Positions 53,858 through 62,513 of a DNA stretch of 64,000 nucleotides are shown in pieces. The notes beneath the pieces were generated by a model. The model was given only the letters and a program-made list of their open reading frames with translations, did not search any database and was not told where the DNA came from. Position 1 is the first letter of the stretch. Each line of letters starts with the position of its first letter. Source of the stretch: Hoyosella sp. YIM 151337 (GTDB lineage: Bacteria; Actinomycetota; Actinomycetes; Mycobacteriales; Mycobacteriaceae); contig NZ_JAPEIQ010000023.1 of assembly GCF_026041215.1 (NCBI RefSeq), positions 1 through 64,000 of the forward strand. The letters run 5' to 3'. A program made the position numbers and the translations under genes.

Positions 53858-55128
53858 CACCCACATTCCGTCGGCTATTGATCGTACTGCTCGCCGGTTT
53901 CACGGCGCATCAGATGTTGGTTCCGCTCGTTGCACCGCTCGCGCGTGCGCTGGTTCTCACTGAGACCCAGATGGGCCTTGTAGTGTCGGTCTCGGCCCTC
54001 TCGCTCGCCGCATCTAGCCCGCTCTGGGGCCGTGCGCTCGACGCATCCGGACCGACGGCCGTACTTGTGAGCGGATTATCCTGCGCCACAATCGGGCTGG
54101 CGGGTTTCGCGGCCGCTGTGTACGCGGGTCTCCACCAGGGTCTTGAGCCTACGATGGTGCTGACCATCATGCTCGTCACGCGGAGCGTGCTATTCGGGGC
54201 CGGAATCGCCGCACTGCCAGTGGTCGCCATCGCGGCTGCCACTGCGTCCGCACGGGATCAGGTCCAGCGGACCAAGTCCATTGGCTACGTCGGTGCCGCG
54301 CAGGGTCTCTCGCTAGTTCTGGGGCCTGCGGCGGGCGGCGCGCTCGCTGTGGCTACGTTGATGGCACCGCTTATCGTTTCACCAATCGTCCTTGCGCTGC
54401 TCGGTGTGTGGGTGGCGGGCCGCGTGCGCCCAGACGTACGCGCCGGACAGGCCGATACAGTGCCACGCGAGCGTCTCCGGCCCTGGGACACGAGAGTGTC
54501 CGCCGCACTAAGTATCGCGTTTCTCTTATACCTGTCCCTAGCTCTGATCCAGGTAGTTATCGGCTTTCTGATTGCCGATCGCCTCCAACTTGGCCCGGAA
54601 CAGACCGCTGGCGCGGTGGGAATCGCGCTCTTCCTGACGGGTGTCGTGCTCGTCGCCACGCAGGGTGCGCTTGTACCGCGGTTAAGCTGGCCCGCGTTGC
54701 GGCTCGTTCACGTCGGGACACCGATCGTGGTCGCGTCGTTCATGCTGCTGCTGGCAGCCGGGCAACTATGGTCTATCACTGCAGCCTTCATGTTTCTCGC
54801 GCTCGGCCTCGGGCTCGCTATTCCGGGTTTCACGGTGCTGCCAACGCTAGCGGTCGGCGAACGCCAGGCAGGCGCTGTAGCTGGCTTGATCACTGCGACG
54901 ACCGGGCTCACCTTTGTTATCGGCCCGGTCGCGGGCACAGCGCTGTACGAAGTGAGCGAGTATGCGCCTATTGCGGCATCAGTCGGTGCGGCAACGGCGG
55001 CTGGCATCATTGCCTTTTCGTCCCCCGCGCTGCGTGAGGCTAAAGGATCGAATGGTGGCGAAAGCCCCGCCCCGCGTGAAGCCTCAATGCGCCAGAACGG
55101 GAAGGGGACCCGGTTCGAACAGGATTGA
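53854..55128 (+). CDS. MFS transporter in the metallophore-like operon (CntE-like candidate)
   Basis: A 424-residue, 12-span major facilitator protein. LSLAASSPLWGRALDASGPTAVLV is its motif A-like loop, and the C-half has MFLALGLGLAIPGFTVLPTLAVG. Its gene is the last of the dpp-like operon and overlaps the ATPase gene. In opine-metallophore systems (Staphylococcus cnt) an MFS exporter sits with the same importer type, so export of a metallophore is the leading guess. A drug or siderophore exporter is equally possible. The 3' end overlaps the FecE-type gene by 45 bases. Confidence 0.85.
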   Translation: MTPTFRRLLIVLLAGFTAHQMLVPLVAPLARALVLTETQMGLVVSVSALSLAASSPLWGRALDASGPTAVLVSGLSCATIGLAGFAAAVYAGLHQGLEPTMVLTIMLVTRSVLFGAGIAALPVVAIAAATASARDQVQRTKSIGYVGAAQGLSLVLGPAAGGALAVATLMAPLIVSPIVLALLGVWVAGRVRPDVRAGQADTVPRERLRPWDTRVSAALSIAFLLYLSLALIQVVIGFLIADRLQLGPEQTAGAVGIALFLTGVVLVATQGALVPRLSWPALRLVHVGTPIVVASFMLLLAAGQLWSITAAFMFLALGLGLAIPGFTVLPTLAVGERQAGAVAGLITATTGLTFVIGPVAGTALYEVSEYAPIAASVGAATAAGIIAFSSPALREAKGSNGGESPAPREASMRQNGKGTRFEQD

Positions 55129-55869
55129 CAGTCGTCCCTTGACCTCGTCGACCACAACTTCGGCGCAGACGTTGTAGACGGCGGCGATCAACTCAGACGT
55201 CAGGACGTCGGCGGGCTTGCCGCCGGCGACAACTCGCCCATCCTTGAGCACGACCACATGGTCACAGAACATGGCCGCAAGGTTGAGGTCGTGCAGCGCA
55301 ATGACGCTCGTGACGGGCAGCCGACTGACGAGCGCGAGCAACTCCAATTGATGGTGGATGTCGAGGTGGTTAGTCGGCTCGTCCAATAACAGCTCACGCG
55401 GGTTCTGCGCGAGAGCACGGGCGATCTGAACCCGCTGCTTCTCACCGCCGGACAGCGTGTGCCACAACCGATCCGCCTTCGCAGTGAGGCCCGTGTGCCC
55501 AAGTGCGGCGCTCACAGCAGCGTCGTCGCTAGCCGGGTTACCACCGAACGTTCCGCGGTGCGGGATTCGTCCAAGACGCACAACATCGCGGACCGCAATG
55601 TCGACTTCCGTGTCCACTTGCTGACTCACCACTGCGACCGCACGGGCAATGTCTTTGCGCCGCAACGTCGCTAGGTCGTTGCCGTCGAGTGTCACGACTC
55701 CGGTGGTTGGGCTAACGACGCCGTTGAGGAGACGCAGGAGTGAGGACTTGCCGGACCCATTGGGTCCGAGCAGGCCTACTGACGCACCTTGTGCCGGCGT
55801 GACTGTCACGCCGTCGACAACCAGAGACCCGCCACGATTCCAGGTGACATTTTCGGCGTGCAGTGTCAC
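55084..55869 (-). CDS. Siderophore ABC importer ATPase, FecE/FepC-type
   Basis: About 261 residues. Walker A GPNGSGKSS near 35-43, signature TLSGGEKQR, Walker B ELLLDEPTNHLD, then VIALHDLNLAAMFCDHVVVLKDG. It is the ATPase of an iron-siderophore or cobalamin importer. GTG 55869 overlaps the stop of the FecCD-type permease (GTGA), so the two are coupled. The frame is open to 55989, but the shorter start fits the family. Confidence 0.93.
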   Translation of the reverse strand: MTLHAENVTWNRGGSLVVDGVTVTPAQGASVGLLGPNGSGKSSLLRLLNGVVSPTTGVVTLDGNDLATLRRKDIARAVAVVSQQVDTEVDIAVRDVVRLGRIPHRGTFGGNPASDDAAVSAALGHTGLTAKADRLWHTLSGGEKQRVQIARALAQNPRELLLDEPTNHLDIHHQLELLALVSRLPVTSVIALHDLNLAAMFCDHVVVLKDGRVVAGGKPADVLTSELIAAVYNVCAEVVVDEVKGRLSILFEPGPLPVLAH

Positions 55870-56933
55870 TGGGCCCTCCTCCGCCGGGACAAGATGACGA
55901 TAAACACAGGGACGCCCACGAGGGCGGTTCCAACACCCACGGGCAGCGGCGTGGGCGCGAACGCCACACGGGAGATGGCGTCCACCCACACCATGAAGAC
56001 AGCCCCCATCACAATCGTTGCGGGAATCAGCCGACTGTGCCGGGAGCCGACCAGAAATCGAGCCGCGTGCGGGAGTACGAGCCCCACGAAGCCAATGGCA
56101 CCGGCGACGCTGACAAGCGTCGCGGTGATGAGCGCGGTAACCACGAGAAGCAGCAGCCGGATCTTCGTGACCGAAATACCAAGAGATGCAGCGACGTCAT
56201 CACCGAACGCAAAGGCGTCGAGAACATACGCGTAGTGCAAGCACACGGCGGTGCCCAGCACGACGATCACGGAACACAGCACCACGTCGTTCCAGCGCAC
56301 ACCCTCGAGCGAACCGAGGAGCCAGAACATCACGCCCCGGGTCTCGTCGGAGTCGGCGAACGCGAAGATGACGAACGACGTGAGTGCCGAGAACAGTTGG
56401 GTACTGGCCACCCCCGCGAGAATGACGCGATCGTTGCTGCCGCCCGAGAGGCGCGCAAGCAGCAACACCAGCCCGAACGCGACGAGCGAACCGACAAAAG
56501 CGCCGCCGGACAAGCCGAGTGCAATCCCGCCCACGCCGAGCACGCCAACGACGACAGCACCCGTGGACGCGCCGGAGGAGATCCCCAGGATGAACGGGTC
56601 GGCAAGCGGATTCCGGAGGAGGGACTGCATGATGACACCGCACAAACCCAGTCCAGCGCCGCATGCTGCGGCGACTAGGGCGCGGGGGAGCCGTTCCTCC
56701 CACACGATCGCGTCCTTGGCGGGTCGCACTGGGATCTCCATTAGCCCTGCGTGATTAAGCAGGATGTCGCGGACATTGACCATCGAAACCTCCGCTGGCC
56801 CGAGCGTGATCGCGGCAAGGATCGAAATCACGAGCGCGAGCAACCCCGCGCACGTGCTCAGCGCCACGAGCGCCCACCGCCGCCTAACCAGTGCGCGCCC
56901 ACCGGTTTCCGCGGGCCTGAGCGTCACGGTCAA
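55866..56933 (-). CDS. Siderophore ABC importer permease, FecCD/BtuC-type
   Basis: A 355-residue permease with about ten spans. PVRPAKDAIVWEERLPRALVAAACGAGLGLCGVIMQSLLRNPLADPFILGISSGASTGAV is split over the known FecCD landmarks (RLPR, GxxLGxxGxxMQ-like, NPLADP, GISSGA). A single permease serves as homodimer. It starts 4 bases inside the end of the SBP gene and overlaps the ATPase gene. Confidence 0.92.
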   Translation of the reverse strand: MTVTLRPAETGGRALVRRRWALVALSTCAGLLALVISILAAITLGPAEVSMVNVRDILLNHAGLMEIPVRPAKDAIVWEERLPRALVAAACGAGLGLCGVIMQSLLRNPLADPFILGISSGASTGAVVVGVLGVGGIALGLSGGAFVGSLVAFGLVLLLARLSGGSNDRVILAGVASTQLFSALTSFVIFAFADSDETRGVMFWLLGSLEGVRWNDVVLCSVIVVLGTAVCLHYAYVLDAFAFGDDVAASLGISVTKIRLLLLVVTALITATLVSVAGAIGFVGLVLPHAARFLVGSRHSRLIPATIVMGAVFMVWVDAISRVAFAPTPLPVGVGTALVGVPVFIVILSRRRRAQ

Positions 56934-58006
56934 GAGGTGACCTTCAATTCGCGCAGGCCCGCGGCCAGTTTCTCGAGGCCGTCAACTGTGCGAATCGAGG
57001 GGTTCATTTCTGCCCCATGGAGCGCGATGTAGTGCCCGTTGCGCACCGCATCGAGGTTCTTCGTGAGGGGGTCTGACTCGAGAAAGGCGGTCTTCTCGGC
57101 TAGAAGATCCCCGGGGAATCGGTTACGCAACAGGTCACCGAGCACGAGCACATCCGGGTTACGTTCGACCACCGATTCCCAGCCGACGGCCGCCCAGTCG
57201 TCATTGATGTCCGCGAACGAGTTTTCCGCACCGACCTGCGTGACGAGCAGGTTCGCGGAACCGAGACCACCAGCCATATAAGGGCTCCTCGTATCGGCAA
57301 ACCAGAACGCCATCGAAACATCTGCGGACCCGATACTCGCCAGGGCGGCCGCTTCACGGTCCTGCAACTCGTCGATCAGCTCCTCGCCTCGCCGACTGAC
57401 GTCGAACACGGCCGCGAGTTCGCGGATCTCCTGATAGAGCGCGTCCATCGTCAGTGGGTTCGTGCGCTTGCCACCTCCATTGATGCTTACGCCGTTATCG
57501 CAGTCGGTTGGGGAAAGGTAGGTTTCCATCCCGGTTTCCGCGAAGCGGGCGCGTTCAGCCACGCCCCCCTGCTTGAAGTGCCGTCCGAACGACGCGGTGA
57601 CGAAGTCGGGATCGGATCCGAGTACAACCTCAAACGTCGGAGCGTTGTCGGCAAGCCTCGGGACCGAAGCGTTGGCATCCGCGAGGTTGTCGCGGATGGG
57701 GTCCGTCCACGATGCAGTGCCAACCACCCGATCGGCCAGGCCAAGGGATAGCAAGATCTCGGTCGACCCCTGGTCCAGCGACACCACTCGCTGTGGTGCT
57801 TCATCGACGGTGACCTGCTCGCCGCAGTTTTCGAGGACAAGCGGGTAGCTCGTTGCCCCCTCTCCGCCCAGGGCGGTACCGCCGTTATCTATAGCTTCGG
57901 ATTGCCCACACGCGACGAGTACGCTCGCTAATACAGTGGTGAGAGCAAGGATGCCCACGCGGCTCACGGAAGTTCTCATGCTCGTTAGTGCCTTCTGATT
58001 GTCCAT
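56930..58006 (-). CDS. Siderophore ABC importer binding lipoprotein, FecB/FepB-type
   Basis: A 358-residue binding protein. The signal ends in the lipobox LVAC, so it is a lipoprotein. The mature domain has the periplasmic-binding_2 pattern (EAPQRVVSLDQGSTEILLSLGLADRVVGTASWTD, then the C-half ERNPDVLVLGDLLRNRF). It should capture a ferric siderophore, heme or cobalamin. ATG 57979 (MRTSVSRVG) is an alternative that gives a shorter signal with AAGG upstream. An IdeR-type box lies about 80 bases upstream, so iron control is likely. Confidence 0.92.
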   Translation of the reverse strand: MDNQKALTSMRTSVSRVGILALTTVLASVLVACGQSEAIDNGGTALGGEGATSYPLVLENCGEQVTVDEAPQRVVSLDQGSTEILLSLGLADRVVGTASWTDPIRDNLADANASVPRLADNAPTFEVVLGSDPDFVTASFGRHFKQGGVAERARFAETGMETYLSPTDCDNGVSINGGGKRTNPLTMDALYQEIRELAAVFDVSRRGEELIDELQDREAAALASIGSADVSMAFWFADTRSPYMAGGLGSANLLVTQVGAENSFADINDDWAAVGWESVVERNPDVLVLGDLLRNRFPGDLLAEKTAFLESDPLTKNLDAVRNGHYIALHGAEMNPSIRTVDGLEKLAAGLRELKVTS

Positions 58007-58082
58007 TATCGGTCCGCTACTCGAGCGCGAGTAGAGCCAGCGATCAGAAGACGCGCGCGAGGAAGCGCGAGAACATTATCAC

Positions 58083-58101
58083 AAAGCTAACCCTAACCTA
58101 A
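58083..58101 (-). promoter_or_regulatory. IdeR/DmdR-type iron box upstream of fecB
   Basis: On the minus strand the 19 bases read ttaggttagggttagcttt and match about 14 of 19 positions of the IdeR consensus TTAGGTTAGGCTAACCTAA, including the complete left half. It lies about 80 bases before the siderophore-binding protein gene. IdeR-Fe2+ would repress that operon when iron is plentiful. Confidence 0.7.
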
Positions 58102-58261
58102 CTAATGGGCCGGCGATCGTGGTGCCCGGTACGCCGCCGCGACGACTACCTTCACCGAAACGGCAAGGGTGCCAGAAGAACACCCTAGGGTTGGTTATTC
58201 TCTGAGCCTCTTCAGCCTGAAGATTGTGGCACCAATATCCACTCCACTTAAGGGGTTCACC

Positions 58262-58402
58262 ATGAGGTTAAAGATGCAAGCAATCATCCTCGCCACTGCC
58301 GCGTTTGCAGCCGCACTCGCGGGCGGCATTGGCACGGCTTCCGCCGCGAGCTCAGGGATCAGCAGTAGCTGTCCGGGTCACGTCCAGATTCATTGCCGCT
58401 GA
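58262..58402 (+). CDS. Secreted 46-residue cysteine peptide
   Basis: A short gene with a full signal peptide (MRLKMQAIILATAAFAAALAGGIGTASA) and a mature part of only about 18 residues, ASSGISSSCPGHVQIHCR, with two cysteines seven residues apart. ATG 58262 is preceded by AAGGGG about 7 bases upstream. The mature peptide could form one disulfide ring. It follows the iron-importer operon and overlaps the end of the DUF488 gene on the other strand by 13 bases. Its role is unknown: small surface peptide, ligand or bacteriocin-like. Confidence 0.6.
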   Translation: MRLKMQAIILATAAFAAALAGGIGTASAASSGISSSCPGHVQIHCR

Positions 58403-58905
58403 GTGGCGCGTGTGATGGTTTCAGCAGGGCGCACGTGCTCGACTGTGACATGATGCAGCGCGGTTAGCCGCTGGGCGATCAGCGAGCGGTGACAGGCTTC
58501 GGGATCGCGCTCGACGCAGAGGAGCGCCGCGGTGCCGTGGTTCGGAAGTACGGCCGCGATAGCCGCGAGGTCCACGTGATCGAGGATCTCGCGGGTATAT
58601 CGGTGGATGTAGGCGGCCGCGAGTTCGCGGCGCGAGCGCTTGCCTACCCTTTGCCGGGCATCCTCGGCATACTGCAGGTGGCGCAGTTCGGTGGTGGGGG
58701 CAAGTTCTGGGTGGTGGGCGTAGGCGATCCCGGCGGCTGCGAGGGCGGCTTGCAGCCGGAGTGAGTTCGCCCAGCAATACTCGGGTCCGCGGACACCGCG
58801 GCGCTGACGGACGTCGAGCAGCAAGTGCACGTCTGCGCGCCGCAGCCGCTGCAAGAAGGAATCGGCATCGAAGCCGTAGACACCGATTGTCACCAAAGTC
58901 GACAA
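58390..58905 (-). CDS. DUF488-family protein
   Basis: A 171-residue protein of the DUF488 family: TIGVYGFDADSFLQRLRRADVHLLLDVRQRRGVRGPEY at the start and ALLCVERDPEACHRSLIAQRL in the C-half, the family's conserved Cys/His motif. The function is unknown. The end overlaps the small secreted peptide gene on the other strand. There is no operon partner. Confidence 0.9.
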   Translation of the reverse strand: MSTLVTIGVYGFDADSFLQRLRRADVHLLLDVRQRRGVRGPEYCWANSLRLQAALAAAGIAYAHHPELAPTTELRHLQYAEDARQRVGKRSRRELAAAYIHRYTREILDHVDLAAIAAVLPNHGTAALLCVERDPEACHRSLIAQRLTALHHVTVEHVRPAETITRATQRQ

Positions 58906-58969
58906 GACAATCTCCCACCTTTGAGCGCCCTGCCCCTCCGGCCGAAGTGTCGGAGGGGCAGGGTGTCAG

Positions 58970-59365
58970 TCACGCGACAGCGGTACCCTCAAGCTCAACC
59001 ATCAGTCCCGGCACTGCCAGCCGTGTCACCCCGAGCATCGTGGTCGTGGGCGCTACCCCGGCAGCGCCTAACCGTGCGGCCACCACGTCATAGTGCTGAA
59101 AAAGCACATCTACGTCGGTGGTGTAGACGTTGAGGCGCACCAGGTTCGCCAGAGACATGTCCGCCTCTTTGAGCACCGCTTCCAGGTTGTCGAGGCTCAG
59201 CGCCAGCTGTGCAGCCATGTCATCAGAATGCTGGGGCTTTCCGTCGTCACTCATTGCAGTCTGGCCGGAGCAGTACAGGGTCCGGTCGTGCCCCGTCACG
59301 AGTTCACCCTGGTTGAAACCCAACCCTGTCGACCACATCACCGGGTTGACTGCCGTACGCACCAT
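58970..59365 (-). CDS. RidA/YjgF-family protein
   Basis: About 131 residues. The RidA pattern is clear: GELVTGHDRTLYCSGQTAMSDDGK, the helix LDNLEAVLKEADMSLANLVRLNVYTTD, and the end TMLGVTRLAVPGLMVELEGTAVA. RidA hydrolyses reactive enamines and imines. The conserved Arg (RLAVPG region) aligns with a position where family catalytic Arg may lie, but I cannot confirm it. GTG 59407 also opens the frame; ATG 59365 is preferred. It is divergent from the WYL regulator, a common pairing. Confidence 0.85.
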   Translation of the reverse strand: MVRTAVNPVMWSTGLGFNQGELVTGHDRTLYCSGQTAMSDDGKPQHSDDMAAQLALSLDNLEAVLKEADMSLANLVRLNVYTTDVDVLFQHYDVVAARLGAAGVAPTTTMLGVTRLAVPGLMVELEGTAVA

Positions 59366-59468
59366 CGTCACATCAGCTCCATTCGTTTGAAGACGGCTTT
59401 CTGACACCGTGTGGGGGAGCCTGCCAACAAATCACGACACCCTGTGTCATGTTTTGTAGAGTTTCTGT

Positions 59469-60446
59469 ATGCGCGCCGACCGGTTGGTGTCACTGGTGCT
59501 ATTGCTGCGCCAGCGTGGGAGGCTCACCGCGAGCGAACTGGCGCGTGAACTCGAGGTCTCCCCGCGCACCGTGTTGCGTGACATCGATGCACTGTCCGCG
59601 GCCGGTGTACCCGTTTACACCGAACGCGGCCGGCACGGCGGATTCGCACTGTTGCCAGGCTTCCGGACGGAACTCACCGGGCTGACCCACGATGAGGCTC
59701 TTGCCCTGCTGATCACTGGATCACGGCGCGGAGCACAGACGTTCGGTCTCGGATCCGCGCTCGCGTCGGCCATGCTCAAGGTTGTTGACGCGTTACCCGA
59801 CAGCTATCGGAACACCGCAGCCGACGTCGCCGAGCGCTTGCTAGTCGACCCCGACACCGACCTTCTCGCACGTAAGCTTGACAAGGAGGAGATTCCGGAC
59901 AGTGTTCTGGCGGAAGTTCGGCGTGCGGTGTTCGCTGGGAACAAGCTGCGCATCCGTTACTTCGCAGCCAATGATTCCGCCCCAGACTGGCGCACCGTGG
60001 ACCCGATTGGGCTCGTCACCGTGCGGGATCGGGGATATTTGCTCGCCGCCCGGTCCGGCGCCGAGCGCACCTATCGGCTGTCACGCGTGCTGGATGCGGA
60101 GGTACTGCCCGAACCAGCTGAGCGCTCGGATCGCGTCGACCTCTATCGGGCCTGGCAGGAGCGCAGCGCGCGCTTCCGCCACGGTGGCGACCGCCTTGAC
60201 GTGCTGGTGAGGGTGCGGCCGGCGCGACGGGAGAACCTGGTGAGTACCGCGCTGGCTGTCTGCAGCGAAGAGATCGAAGCAGGTGGCTGGCTGCGTCTGG
60301 AAGTCGTGTTCCAAGACGCACGACATGCTGAGTGGGCACTGTGGCAGCTCACCGCGGACGCAGAAGTCCTGACACCGAAATCGCTGCGCAACTCATTCCG
60401 TGACCGAGCCGAGGCGATTGCTCACCGATACCGGGGAAGCGGGTGA
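59469..60446 (+). CDS. YafY/WYL-domain transcription regulator
   Basis: A 325-residue protein. An N-terminal HTH_11 domain (RADRLVSLVLLLRQRGRLTASELARELEVSPRTVLRDIDAL) is followed by the WYL domain (NKLRIRYFAANDSAPDWRTVDPIGLVTVRDRGYLLAARSGAERTYRLSRVLDAEVL). WYL domains bind ligands or nucleic acids and control DNA repair, metabolism or defence genes. It is divergent from ridA with about 100 bases between, so it probably regulates it. ATG 59469 was used. Confidence 0.9.
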   Translation: MRADRLVSLVLLLRQRGRLTASELARELEVSPRTVLRDIDALSAAGVPVYTERGRHGGFALLPGFRTELTGLTHDEALALLITGSRRGAQTFGLGSALASAMLKVVDALPDSYRNTAADVAERLLVDPDTDLLARKLDKEEIPDSVLAEVRRAVFAGNKLRIRYFAANDSAPDWRTVDPIGLVTVRDRGYLLAARSGAERTYRLSRVLDAEVLPEPAERSDRVDLYRAWQERSARFRHGGDRLDVLVRVRPARRENLVSTALAVCSEEIEAGGWLRLEVVFQDARHAEWALWQLTADAEVLTPKSLRNSFRDRAEAIAHRYRGSG

Positions 60447-60506
60447 CTGGTGGCTGGCGAGTGCGTCAAAATCCTCGAGTCACGCACATTGCCTCGGGAT
60501 ACACAC

Positions 60507-60536
60507 GATTGCCTTAAGAAGTTTTTTGAGGCAATC
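60507..60536. promoter_or_regulatory. Inverted repeat upstream of the GlxA-type gene
   Basis: Arms gattgcct and aggcaatc are separated by 14 A/T-rich bases, with a further ttgcct nearby at 60489. It lies about 100 bases before the GlxA-type gene and may be its own operator. No known consensus applies. Confidence 0.4.
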
Positions 60537-60635
60537 AGCAGTTTCTTGAGGAAATGTGCCGCGGCTCAGCGAATGGCATAAATCGTCAGTAACTTGTCCT
60601 TGCCGCCACCTGGCCGCCTCGGCCACGATAAATGG

Positions 60636-61631
60636 GTGCCCACCAAAGACGGTTTCCGCGAGGTCGTGGTTGTGGTGTTTGACGGCTGCACCCTCCTCGA
60701 CCTCGCCGGCCCGACAGACGTGTTTCGGACCGCATCACTGCTTGGTGCGAGCCCTGCGTACCGCGTCACCCTGGCCTCGCCGGACGGGCAGCCGGTGCGC
60801 GCGGAAAGCGGCATCACCATCGGTGTCGATTCCTCGCTCGAAGCCAGTGCGCGGCAGTCCGAAATCGACACCCTGCTTGTCATCGGGGGACTGGGTGTGT
60901 ACGGGTTCGCGGAGAAGTACCCAGCCGCGGTTGATGACCTTCGGCGCATCTCGGGCTTCGCGCGCCGCACCACCTCGGTGTGTACGGGTGCGGAGATCGT
61001 CGCTCACGCAGGCCTTCTCGACGGCTACCGAGCAACAACGCACTGGGCCACCTGCGGGCAACTGCAAAGTGCCCACCCGGGCGTGAAGGTTGAGGCCGAC
61101 GCCATCTACGTCCAGGACCGGGACCGATGGACATCAGCGGGCGTCACCGCAGGTATCGACCTGGCGCTGGCACTAGTCGAGGACGACTGCGGCACTGAGA
61201 TCGCGCACCACGTGGCCAGTTGGCTCGTGGTCTTCCTCCGCCGCCCAGGCGGGCAGTCACAGTTCAGCGTGCACATGCGCAACCCACCGGCCCGGACGCC
61301 CGCACTAGTGGAACTGCAGCGTTGGCTGCCGGATCATCTGGGCGAGGACCTCTCCGTCGAAACCCTCGCGGCGCGCGTGGGCATGAGCCCGCGGAACTTT
61401 TCCCGCGTGTTCCGCAAGGAAGTCGGCGTCACCCCAGCGGCCCTCGTCGAGTCGCTGCGGGTCGAGGCCGCGAAAGTGCTACTCGAAACGACCAGCCTGC
61501 TTATCCCCGCAATCGCGACCCAAGTAGGTTTCGGGCGCCCGGAGACTCTGCACCGGGCATTCTTCCGGCGCGCAGCAACAACACCTGGCCGGTACCGCGA
61601 GCATTTCCAGACCACACCTAGAGTTTCGTAA
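60636..61631 (+). CDS. GlxA-type regulator: DJ-1/PfpI domain plus AraC DNA-binding domain
   Basis: About 331 residues. The first 180 or so are a DJ-1/PfpI domain with the nucleophile-elbow Cys in TSVCTGAEIVAHAGLL near residue 116. The last 100 are the AraC double helix-turn-helix (SVETLAARVGMSPRNFSRVFRKEVGVTP and IPAIATQVGFGRPETLHRAFFRRAATTP). The family controls genes for small nitrogenous or osmoprotective molecules. GTG 60636 is the probable start; the frame is open to a TTG at 60594. The DJ-1/PfpI gene 9 bases downstream is its likely target. Confidence 0.9.
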   Translation: MPTKDGFREVVVVVFDGCTLLDLAGPTDVFRTASLLGASPAYRVTLASPDGQPVRAESGITIGVDSSLEASARQSEIDTLLVIGGLGVYGFAEKYPAAVDDLRRISGFARRTTSVCTGAEIVAHAGLLDGYRATTHWATCGQLQSAHPGVKVEADAIYVQDRDRWTSAGVTAGIDLALALVEDDCGTEIAHHVASWLVVFLRRPGGQSQFSVHMRNPPARTPALVELQRWLPDHLGEDLSVETLAARVGMSPRNFSRVFRKEVGVTPAALVESLRVEAAKVLLETTSLLIPAIATQVGFGRPETLHRAFFRRAATTPGRYREHFQTTPRVS

Positions 61632-61640
61632 GGGAGCAAG

Positions 61641-62438
61641 ATGCAGATCGCGATCGTCGTTTACCCAGGTATGACCGCCTTAGACATCGTGGGGCCGTAC
61701 GAAGTATTGCGATTCATTCCCGGAGCGGAGCTACGTTTCGTCTGGACCGAGCCGGGGCCGGTGATCGCTGACAGCGGCGTATTCATGATGGCAGCCACGC
61801 ATTCGTTCGATGAGACGCCCACTCCGGACGTTGTTCTGATCGGCGGCTCCGGGACTGCAAGCGGCACAATCGCAAAGAACCAGCAGCTTCTCGAATGGCT
61901 GCGGCGAGTGCACGAAAACGCCCAATGGACCACGTCAGTGTGCACAGGTTCGGTCGTGCTCGCGGCCGCGGGTCTGCTTGACGATCAGCCTGCCACGACG
62001 CATTGGTCCGAGATGTCCGTACTCGAAGGCCTTGGCGCGCAGCCCAAGAGCAATGAGCGAGTGGTGCACACCGGCAAGATCGTCACCGGCGCCGGAGTAT
62101 CAGCGGGAATCGATCTGGCGTTGTGGCTCGTCGGGCGAATTGCCGGGGATGACGTTGCTCGCGCCGCACAGCTCGCGATCGAGTACGACCCGCAGCCACC
62201 GTACGACAGCGGCAGCCTGCAGAAAGCGAGCGCAGAAACGAAACGGGCTGTTGCTGCCCTCGTGCGCCGAGAGACCGTCAAGCTCGCAGCGAACGAGCCG
62301 TCGGCGTTCCTGCGTGAAGCCGCCGCGCTGTCAGAACTCGCTTGGCGGATCGCGGTGCGCAAAGCCCGCACACGCCGCTCGGTGCTTCGCCGTGCCAAAC
62401 CTGCGCGCCTCCAATCGAAAGCGTTGTTAAGCCAGTGA
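61641..62438 (+). CDS. DJ-1/PfpI-family protein
   Basis: A 265-residue DJ-1/PfpI domain protein. The nucleophile Cys is residue 101 in TSVCTGSVVLAAAGLL, with DDQPATTHWSEM following. This is the same motif layout as the GlxA-type protein encoded just before it, and the two may have arisen by duplication. It has an extra basic tail of about 60 residues (RKARTRRSVLRRAKPARLQSKA). Family members include isonitrile hydratases and chaperones, so the reaction cannot be named. ATG 61641 follows AAGGGAGC, which supports the start. Confidence 0.87.
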   Translation: MQIAIVVYPGMTALDIVGPYEVLRFIPGAELRFVWTEPGPVIADSGVFMMAATHSFDETPTPDVVLIGGSGTASGTIAKNQQLLEWLRRVHENAQWTTSVCTGSVVLAAAGLLDDQPATTHWSEMSVLEGLGAQPKSNERVVHTGKIVTGAGVSAGIDLALWLVGRIAGDDVARAAQLAIEYDPQPPYDSGSLQKASAETKRAVAALVRRETVKLAANEPSAFLREAAALSELAWRIAVRKARTRRSVLRRAKPARLQSKALLSQ

Positions 62439-62458
62439 GTTGCTGCAATTGAGGAAGC

Positions 62459-62500
62459 GCGTGGGCCGGGGCTGGTTCGCAAACTAGCCCCGGCCCACGC
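62459..62500. terminator. Hairpin terminator after the DJ-1/PfpI gene
   Basis: Perfect 15-base arms (gcgtgggccggggct and agccccggcccacgc) around a 12-base loop, 20 bases after the DJ-1/PfpI stop and 13 bases before the stop of the convergent secreted-protein gene. It likely ends transcripts from both sides. Confidence 0.8.
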
Positions 62501-62513
62501 CCGTCCTAACGCA

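Noticed and set aside
55863-56678. 271-codon plus-strand frame across the FecCD permease gene
   Set aside because: It is antisense to a membrane protein, highly Asp/His/Glu/Arg-rich, as expected from the reverse strand of hydrophobic codons.
58182-58191. Palindrome accctagggt before the 46-codon gene
   Set aside because: Ten bases only, and it does not match the IdeR consensus; too short to support a site.
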